This document shows positions 35,665-41,282 of a stretch of DNA of 41,282 nt, one piece after another; the stretch's first letter is position 1, and every line of letters begins with the position of its first letter. The DNA lies in assembly GCA_023415595.1 (NCBI GenBank), contig JAEZJW010000227.1, positions 1 to 41,282 on the forward strand, written 5' to 3'. The translations under genes were made by a program, and so were the position numbers. The DNA comes from Bacillota bacterium. Its GTDB lineage: Bacteria > Bacillota > Clostridia > Lachnospirales > Lachnospiraceae. Under the pieces are notes generated by a model. The model worked only from the letters and a program-made list of their open reading frames with translations, searched no databases and was not told the origin of the DNA.

Positions 35665-35724
35665 AAACTCTCCATTCTGCCCGTCATACAATTTAGTTTC
35701 AGTGCATCATTGTATCTTGCTATA

Positions 35725-36186
35725 TCATTCACTAATTTTATATACCATATCCTTTGTCAGGATCTCAAAACCGAATTTCTCATAGACCGGCTTTCCCATA
35801 TCCGACGCAGTAAGATAGAGCTTACCAACCTTTCGCTCCCTGGCATCTTCCACCATCATATTCAGCAGACGTGTAGTAATCCCCTGCCTTCGGTATTCGG
35901 GCTTGGTAAATACATTCAAGACATATCCGGTTTTTCCGGAAGGGTTCGACATCACGGGAAGAATTTGATAGTAGCTTACCATAACCGTGGAAATGATAAC
36001 CCCACCTTCTTCTGCAATCCAGGTAACCAGTGTATCGTCCGCCATGTGTTCCTTCATGAATTCATAAGTATTCTTCTTAAAATCCTCCGGAATATCCACC
36101 TCATGATTTCTCATATCCATAATGAATTCCAGCCGTTCCGCAAATAAAGCCTCCAGATCCTCCGGAACTGCTTTTCTGATCTCCAT
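35725..36186 (-). CDS. GNAT family N-acetyltransferase
   Basis: 153 residues from the chosen start. The acetyl-CoA site is YVLNVFTKPEYRRQGITTRLLNMMVEDA (about 88-115, with RRQGIT as the Q/RxxGxG/A loop), and YEKFGFEILTKDMVY is near the C-terminus. The acceptor is unknown. GGAGGAG lies six bases before the ATG at 36186; the longer frame from 36207 would overlap the lipoprotein stop. The gene is 17 bases downstream of the lipoprotein gene and probably shares its transcript. Confidence 0.9.
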   Translation of the reverse strand: MEIRKAVPEDLEALFAERLEFIMDMRNHEVDIPEDFKKNTYEFMKEHMADDTLVTWIAEEGGVIISTVMVSYYQILPVMSNPSGKTGYVLNVFTKPEYRRQGITTRLLNMMVEDARERKVGKLYLTASDMGKPVYEKFGFEILTKDMVYKISE

Positions 36187-36203
36187 ACCTTCTCCTCCCT
36201 CAA

Positions 36204-37058
36204 TCACTCTAATTTTACAGGTATCATCTTACTTTCAGTTTCATACAAAAAATCAGGTCCTCGAGTGTCCGTATATTCATTAATCTCATGGACTATAAAT
36301 TTCAGATCAAATTCCGATAGATTCCTGATAACCTCTTCCTTCAGAATAAAACCGGCATAGGTTTTCTTACCCGGCAAGACCTTGCAGACATGATCCCAAT
36401 CCTCAGGGATTAGCTCACCGGGTTCAGGGTATAAGGTAATATGCAATTCCTTATCCGAATTATTCTCAATATATAACTTCATCCGTGTATAAGCCGAATG
36501 ATCTTCGTTTATGCCCTGGCAGATGATTCTTAAATCATTCTCATCATAGAGCAGCAGACCGGAATCATCATATTTCTGTGTATACTTACCCTCTAGCGAG
36601 GTGTTTATTATGAATGGCTCTGTCTCCAGTATTGTCTCAATCTTATCCGAAGTTACATTTTCTGCTTTAAACTTTATTTCAAACGTTGTTATATTCTCTG
36701 TATAATTAAAATCTATATCACTCGGATTTAATTGAAGCCTGAACTGCTTCTCCGTACCGGCCTCGACCCTGTCATAAATCCCGGAGTTGAACATCAAATC
36801 ATTGATGGACAGAATCTCCCCCATTAAGTTAAAAGTCTCTTCCCTGCTGTTCCTTACTGAAAAAACAATTTCGGGTCCGGAGAAACCATCTTCCTGTACA
36901 CCGGGGTTGTCATAGGATAACAAAGTTATAGTGATCCCGTCCTGATCGACAAGCACCTGTTCCTCGATTGTGATGCCGGCTTCCTTCTCCTTCTCACATC
37001 CCGTAAAGGAGAAGGCCATTATAAATACAAGAAAAACTATTCTAATGATATGTTTCAC
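36204..37058 (-). CDS. Putative lipoprotein, unknown function
   Basis: 284 residues from the GTG at 37058. A short basic start, a hydrophobic stretch and the lipobox SFTGC mark a lipoprotein signal; the mature protein would be anchored outside by the Cys in TGCEKEKEAG. The rest is beta-rich with two Ig-like parts (for example ETFNLMGEILSIND and HITLYPEPGELIPEDWDHV). I do not recognise a family. I prefer GTG because GGTGGTGGG lies just upstream, while the ATG at 37088 has no ribosome binding site and would be very close to a possible -10 box (37098-37093). Confidence 0.7.
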   Translation of the reverse strand: MKHIIRIVFLVFIMAFSFTGCEKEKEAGITIEEQVLVDQDGITITLLSYDNPGVQEDGFSGPEIVFSVRNSREETFNLMGEILSINDLMFNSGIYDRVEAGTEKQFRLQLNPSDIDFNYTENITTFEIKFKAENVTSDKIETILETEPFIINTSLEGKYTQKYDDSGLLLYDENDLRIICQGINEDHSAYTRMKLYIENNSDKELHITLYPEPGELIPEDWDHVCKVLPGKKTYAGFILKEEVIRNLSEFDLKFIVHEINEYTDTRGPDFLYETESKMIPVKLE

Positions 37059-37170
37059 TATCCCACCACCCCACTGTACTATATTCATAATAATTATACC
37101 CTATAGTAAATGAAATGGTATATAATGTCAATTACAGAATCGGACTGGTGGCAGATATCAGGCAAAAGCC

Positions 37171-37605
37171 TTAGTTCTTACCGGTACTTCCTATGCCACC
37201 ACGGTCAGGAGCATTAAGTTCTTCAACCTCTTCGAATACAAGCTGAGGCTGATGTTTTTCGATACGGAACTGACAGATCCGGTCATTTATCTGGATCTCA
37301 GTATCGCGTAAGGCTATCGCGGGCATATAGAACCAATCATTGGGCCCGGCGTAGGACTCATCCACCAATCCCATATGATTTGCCTGAATGATCCCAAAAT
37401 TCTTGAAGGTACTGCTTCTTGGGATGATGTGGGCTTCATATCCCTTGGGCAGCTGCATCGCCACACCCAGGTTGATCAGCCGATACTCTCCGGCTTTCAT
37501 CACAACATGCTCTGCAGCCCGTAAATCAATCCAATCCGATTTCCCGTCAATATATTCTAATCTTTTGATTTCCTCATTCATATATTTAATTTTAATCAGT
37601 TCCAT
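37171..37605 (-). CDS. dut: dUTP diphosphatase (trimeric type)
   Basis: 144 residues, normal length. It hydrolyses dUTP to dUMP and pyrophosphate, keeping uracil out of DNA. All five motifs can be placed: I DWIDLRAAE (26-34), II IPRSSTFKNFG (61-71), III GLVDESYAGPNDWF (79-92), IV ICQFRIEK (109-116) and V DRGGIGSTGKN (C-terminus). Motif V has Ile where most family members have Phe, and motif III is followed by an unusual PNDWFYMPAIAL, so this is a divergent subfamily. The region upstream (37606-37764) is very T-rich on the plus strand, with TTGACA (37705-37700) as a possible -35 box. Confidence 0.9.
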   Translation of the reverse strand: MELIKIKYMNEEIKRLEYIDGKSDWIDLRAAEHVVMKAGEYRLINLGVAMQLPKGYEAHIIPRSSTFKNFGIIQANHMGLVDESYAGPNDWFYMPAIALRDTEIQINDRICQFRIEKHQPQLVFEEVEELNAPDRGGIGSTGKN

Positions 37606-37764
37606 CTCTTAATCCGCCTTATGTTTATTCTTTTGCATTCCTATTATATCTTTTATTCTTTAATCTTTTGTTCTTATATCCTTTAAACTTATATCCTTTT
37701 GTCAAATTTTCTTTATATTAATGTCCGTTATCTAATGAAAGCTTCCGATGAAATAACTCTTAGC

Positions 37765-38661
37765 TTATTCCTGCATCTCCATTCCCAGCATCCGAAGCAG
37801 TTCCTTCGCTGCGGAGGAGATCGGATTCAGGCTTCCTGTAATAATGCAGAAATGCCTCTTCGGAAGCTCCTTCTGAAACTTAAGCCGGAACAGTCTGCCT
37901 GCTTCCAGGTATTCCTTCGCAAAATCCTCTACGACACAGCCGATTCCAAGATTACGCTCAGCAAATTTCACGATGATATCACTCATTGCCAGTTCGAATT
38001 CCGGTTTCAGGACGACTCCTTCCCTGTCAAGGAATTCATCGATGAACCTCCGGGAGCTTGTATTATGCTCCAGGCATATAATCGGGAGCCCTTCCAGCTC
38101 CTTATAGTCCATTCTTCTTTCCTTCAGTTCAATAAATCTGCTGCCGGCGACAAAAATATCTTGAAGTTCTCTGACCGGAACAGAGTTGATCTCCGGTCTT
38201 GCTTCAAAGGGTTCACTGACTACACCGAAATCGATCTTACCCTCATAGAGGAATTCCAGTGTGTCCGGTGTCGGCGCATTCGTTACCGTCACCTTGATGC
38301 CCGGATGTTTCTCATGGAATTGCTCCAGATAGGGAAGCAGATAGAACTGCAGGGTCATATCGCTGGCACCGATACGGATCTCTCCATTCTCCAGATCCAG
38401 CATCTTATGAAATTGTGCCTCTCCCATCAGAATATATTCATAGCCTCTCTGCACATAGGAGAATAATACTTCCCCTTCCGGGGTCAGCTTCACACCCTTC
38501 GGGATCCGCATAAATAATCTGCTGCCCAAGCTTGACTCCAGCAGCTTAATTGCCTGGCTTACCGCCGGCTGAGAAATGCATAGTTCCTCACCGGCACCTG
38601 TGAAGCTTCCAGCTTTCACAACATGATAAAAGATTTTATAATACTCCAGATCCACATTCAT
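37765..38661 (-). CDS. LysR family transcriptional regulator
   Basis: 298 residues, typical size. N-terminal winged helix: YYKIFYHVVKAGSFTGAGEELCISQPAVSQAIKLLESSLGSRLF (about 7-50). The C-terminal periplasmic-binding-protein-like domain (about 90-295) binds an unknown effector. LysR regulators usually control a divergent gene, but the next upstream gene here is on the same strand and 272 bases away, so the target is unclear. AGGGGATATT precedes the ATG. The end overlaps no other gene; dUTPase begins 159 bases further. Confidence 0.93.
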   Translation of the reverse strand: MNVDLEYYKIFYHVVKAGSFTGAGEELCISQPAVSQAIKLLESSLGSRLFMRIPKGVKLTPEGEVLFSYVQRGYEYILMGEAQFHKMLDLENGEIRIGASDMTLQFYLLPYLEQFHEKHPGIKVTVTNAPTPDTLEFLYEGKIDFGVVSEPFEARPEINSVPVRELQDIFVAGSRFIELKERRMDYKELEGLPIICLEHNTSSRRFIDEFLDREGVVLKPEFELAMSDIIVKFAERNLGIGCVVEDFAKEYLEAGRLFRLKFQKELPKRHFCIITGSLNPISSAAKELLRMLGMEMQE

Positions 38662-38847
38662 ATAATATCCCCTTATGGCTATGAAATTAAGTATATACAG
38701 ATATTATATCACCCAAGCTCGTCCCGGGCAATCCATAATCTGTTCTCTCCCTTAACATTTCCTAATATGGCGCGCACCAATCTGGCAGATAACCGGATCT
38801 GGGCCTCGCAGGACATGAAGCGATGTAATTGGTTGAAATATTAAAGA

Positions 38848-38890
38848 GGTGTTGCAGACCCGCCAATATATTGACCGAGAATGTAACACC
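38848..38890 (-). terminator. Possible terminator after the zinc-ribbon gene
   Basis: On the minus strand GGTGTTACA and TGCAACACC pair with one mismatch around a 25-base loop, then CTCTTTAATATTT follows. It lies 43 bases after the zinc-ribbon stop. The T tract is poor. Confidence 0.45.
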
Positions 38891-38933
38891 CCAAAATTTC
38901 AAAATTATACTTCAAAAGTTATGTACGTTTGAA

Positions 38934-39572
38934 TTATTCCAGCTTAAGTCCGCCTGATGCTATAAACGCATAAATGGCAGCTACAAAGGCAACAAATACA
39001 CCATATCTAACGCCTATCTCCCCGGTTACTGTCAGTAAAAAAGCTCCGGCTACAACGATCAGCGTAACAATTCCTGACACAATCGTGCATAACTTCGCTA
39101 ATCCATTCTTTTTCAGTAATACAAATATGATTGCCAAGGCAGCAGCGGCAGGAAATACAATCAGCAGGTAAAGAATATTTGCCTGCGGCGGCATATCAGA
39201 GCCTAAAAAACTGCCCTTTGCTTTAGAAAACAAGCTGAAAAACTGACTGGGAGATATGGAATTTTTGCTGCTGTAGCCCAAAAAGTCAATCGCTTCTCCG
39301 ACATCCCCTTTTATCTTTAACCACCCAAGGAAGTAAACAATGAACAATACTGCATTCGCACAGATAAACCGAACTACAGCCTTCGGTAATCCTTCCGGTT
39401 TATAGCTTTGTACACCGGTATTCTGTACACTCTGCTGAGGGATCGGATGAACGAATCCCTGACCCGCACCGGTCATCTCCTTACTTTCATTCGTATCGGA
39501 AACCTTCGTTCCGCAGGATAGACAAAATAAATCCCCCTCCGATAATTTTGTACCACACTTTTTGCAAAACAT
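38934..39572 (-). CDS. Zinc-ribbon membrane protein
   Basis: 212 residues. The N-terminus is a zinc ribbon, CKKCGTKL and CLSCGTKV (Cys 3, 6, 17, 20), then a Gln/Pro/Gly-rich linker (to about 60), and four membrane helices (about 67-87, 125-145, 155-180 and 185-207). This zinc-ribbon plus membrane layout is common in clostridia and no function is assigned. GGAGGAAAGATT precedes the ATG. Confidence 0.85.
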   Translation of the reverse strand: MFCKKCGTKLSEGDLFCLSCGTKVSDTNESKEMTGAGQGFVHPIPQQSVQNTGVQSYKPEGLPKAVVRFICANAVLFIVYFLGWLKIKGDVGEAIDFLGYSSKNSISPSQFFSLFSKAKGSFLGSDMPPQANILYLLIVFPAAAALAIIFVLLKKNGLAKLCTIVSGIVTLIVVAGAFLLTVTGEIGVRYGVFVAFVAAIYAFIASGGLKLE

Positions 39573-39750
39573 AATCTTTCCTCCGTTCGTGATATTTTCT
39601 AACTACTCTGTCATAGCCAGCCCCTATTATGCTAAATTATGCTAGTTATTCCATAAAATTAGTTTACAATAATTTGACGAAAAAGAAAAGGGAAAATTAT
39701 CAATGTTTCCGGATGGACTTAAGCCCTCATAAAAAGGAAATAACTATCTG

Positions 39751-40992
39751 TCACAGCAGTCTGGGATTATCGTAGTCAGTGTTGTCTATTACGATGTCAC
39801 TAATCTCCATGGGATTGTGCTCCTTCAGATAATGCCTCTGAACCGGAATGTATTTGTTGTGATACTTTTGGAGGAAGTCCTCCCCGTAACGGGGTACATC
39901 CCTTAAGCTTGCCCTTCTGATTACCTCTTCAAAGGGGATATGAAGATAGATCTTACCTTCCAGATAAGGCAGGATTGGCTCCCGGAATAACAGAACTCCT
40001 TCTATGAGAAGAACAGCAGTCTCATCTAATCGGAACTTCCTGTGAGCTTCATAACGATCCGTATCCAGCTCCAGACATACGACCTCTCTATCCAGCACTC
40101 CATCTTTATGAAAGGGCAGAAGTATCTCTTCCATTACCTGTTCATAATTGAAGGCATTCTGATAGTAGGCTTCCACCTCATTCTTTCCCCGGTATCTGAT
40201 CGCAGCCGGATGATGGAAATCATCCATATGAAGAATCTGATTATTTACTTTAATCGCATCTAGATAATTGGAGTATAGCTCCGTAAACCTTGTCTTCCCC
40301 GAGGTGTCCACGCCGTTAATCCCTATGATGCGGCATTTCTTGTCCAGGATCAGCTTTTGTGTGATCTCATGGAAGAGTTCTGCCAATAAAATCTTACTCA
40401 GTACCTCACTCGGCGACTTTGCCTGAAGCACAGCGATGCAATGATCCTCACTTCTTCCATAGCCATAGACAGCTGCTATGGAGGGAAGTCCGGCCTCCAC
40501 GGCCCCCTTATAATCGATGGCGGTGTCACCGACAACAAGCGCAAACTCACCCTCCGAAACCATGTCTAGCAGTGCCTTCCCCTTGGAAGGCAGGAATTTA
40601 CTGCTGGTGATACCGGAGAAATAATTCCTGATTCCCATACTGTCAAGAACGAGATTAATATACTCCTCGCTTCCATTAGAGCAGACATAGAGTGAAAACC
40701 CCCTACCTATCAGTTCCTGGAGCAACTCCCTGATTCCGGGGAACAATCTGCCCTGCTCCTTCACTGCTCTATGCTCCCTGTCGCGGAAAACAGTCCTCGC
40801 AGTCTCAAGGTCCACCTGTTCCGGCAGTATCATTTGAAGAAATTCATCCAACTTCTTCCCGATACCGCTTTTGATGATTTCTTCCGGAACGGGAGGAAGC
40901 GAAAAGTAGGCCAAAGTCTGCCTGACAGCCTCCAGTATACCACTGCCTGTCTCATATAGTGTTCCGTCCAGGTCGAATATTACCTTTTTCAT
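39751..40992 (-). CDS. HAD hydrolase - uridine kinase-like fusion protein
   Basis: 413 residues in two parts. The N-terminal half (1-200) is a HAD phosphatase: nucleophile Asp in FDLDGTLYET (5-14), CSNGS (about 104), and VVGDTAIDY (about 152-160). The C-terminal half (about 215-413) is a P-loop kinase of the uridine kinase/PRK type: IIGINGVDTSGKTRF (about 222-236), then HMDDFHHP (about 254-261) and LIEGVLLFRE. A combined phosphatase and kinase suggests nucleoside or sugar phosphate metabolism, but the substrates are unknown. The start may be ATG at 40992 or the TTG just before it; the ribosome binding site is weak. Confidence 0.82.
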   Translation of the reverse strand: MKKVIFDLDGTLYETGSGILEAVRQTLAYFSLPPVPEEIIKSGIGKKLDEFLQMILPEQVDLETARTVFRDREHRAVKEQGRLFPGIRELLQELIGRGFSLYVCSNGSEEYINLVLDSMGIRNYFSGITSSKFLPSKGKALLDMVSEGEFALVVGDTAIDYKGAVEAGLPSIAAVYGYGRSEDHCIAVLQAKSPSEVLSKILLAELFHEITQKLILDKKCRIIGINGVDTSGKTRFTELYSNYLDAIKVNNQILHMDDFHHPAAIRYRGKNEVEAYYQNAFNYEQVMEEILLPFHKDGVLDREVVCLELDTDRYEAHRKFRLDETAVLLIEGVLLFREPILPYLEGKIYLHIPFEEVIRRASLRDVPRYGEDFLQKYHNKYIPVQRHYLKEHNPMEISDIVIDNTDYDNPRLL

Positions 40993-40999
40993 CAATCTG

Positions 41000-41282
41000 C
41001 CATGCCTTCCCTTCCCGTACGTTTATGTCCCAATTATAACCTGCGAAACCGGAAAAGCAAATAACTTATCTTATGATTATGAAATAAGTCTTAAATTCTT
41101 ATGATAAAATCCTGGCACATACCAAAAACTATTCCTGAGGATCTTTCCTCAAGAGAGTAACCAATTTCATGCAGAAGTTTAGGAAGTTCTTCCTGGAAAG
41201 GCTGGTACAGAATATGAATAGATTTCACTGTAATGTAAACGGCTTAAGAAATACGATTGTAAAGACCCAGGTAAAAAACGCA
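41000..41282. other. Right-edge region without a clear gene
   Basis: This stretch is AT-rich. On the minus strand a 45-codon frame from GTG at 41228 to a stop at 41091 has protein-like composition (QEELPKLLHEIGYSLEERSS) but no ribosome binding site and an in-frame stop shortly upstream. It could be the tail of a decayed gene or chance. The HAD/kinase promoter should also be here; I see no clear hexamers. Confidence 0.25.

Noticed and set aside
37640..37705. T-rich stretch with several TATATCCTTT copies, considered as a tandem repeat
   Set aside because: The units are irregular and low in complexity; it is better explained as an AT-rich promoter region of the dUTPase gene.
37699..38466. 255-codon plus-strand frame
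   Set aside because: Antisense to the well-supported LysR gene.
41091..41228. 45-codon minus-strand frame at the right edge
   Set aside because: GTG start without a ribosome binding site and no recognisable family; too little to call a gene, noted only in the edge region.

Overview
The window (about 41 kb, moderate GC, AT-rich intergenic DNA, strong GGAGG-type ribosome binding sites, a T-box leader in front of valS) looks like a chromosomal segment of a clostridial Firmicute, most likely a member of the Lachnospiraceae (Clostridium cluster XIVa / Anaerocolumna-Lachnoclostridium type). This placement is an inference from gene content: the DUF5716/DUF5717 gene pair, DUF6472, DUF4256, the cytoplasmic GH27 enzyme and the MarR-controlled ABC exporter pair are typical of that family. 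No tRNA or rRNA gene, CRISPR array, phage gene or intact insertion sequence is visible.

Layout. 1-803 (minus) is the 5' part of a Family 2 (SrpI-like) encapsulin shell gene cut by the window edge. 966-5163 (minus) is a probable operon: a small membrane-anchored TrkA-N/RCK-like protein, a KdpD-type kinase lacking the usual N-terminal KdpD domain, a KdpE-type regulator, a DUF4256 protein and a short-chain dehydrogenase, closed by an intrinsic terminator. A near-palindromic element of about 218 bp separates it from valS. valS (minus) has a promoter, a complete T-box leader and then an extra structured stretch of about 240 nt. Upstream lie DUF6472, a SanA/YdcF-like protein and a four-gene cluster (9909-17055, minus): DUF5717, DUF5716 (Hsp70/actin fold), a TPR protein and a coiled-coil membrane protein, with a second large inverted repeat inside it.

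From 17.2 to 24 kb the genes run on the plus strand: a CobD/HisC-like PLP enzyme, then a MarR regulator with a heterodimeric ABC exporter, and the small proteins DUF2164 and DUF1905. After a convergent terminator come an ABC-F protein (minus), a GH27 glycosidase with its own near-consensus promoter (plus), a PQQ-type propeller protein coupled to a 74-residue partner (minus), an AraC regulator, putP and purA (all minus). The right end holds a GNAT and a VOC protein (plus), then on the minus strand a PLC-like protein, a second GNAT, a lipoprotein, dUTPase, a LysR regulator, a zinc-ribbon membrane protein and a HAD/uridine-kinase fusion.

Most interesting. (1) The encapsulin, whose nearest described relatives enclose a cysteine desulfurase; the cargo gene would lie just outside the left edge. 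(2) The DUF5717-DUF5716-TPR-coiled-coil cluster, which looks like an undescribed multi-protein machine built around an Hsp70-like protein with poorly conserved ATP-binding loops. (3) Two large palindromic elements and an unusual insertion-like segment between the valS T-box and the valS start codon.
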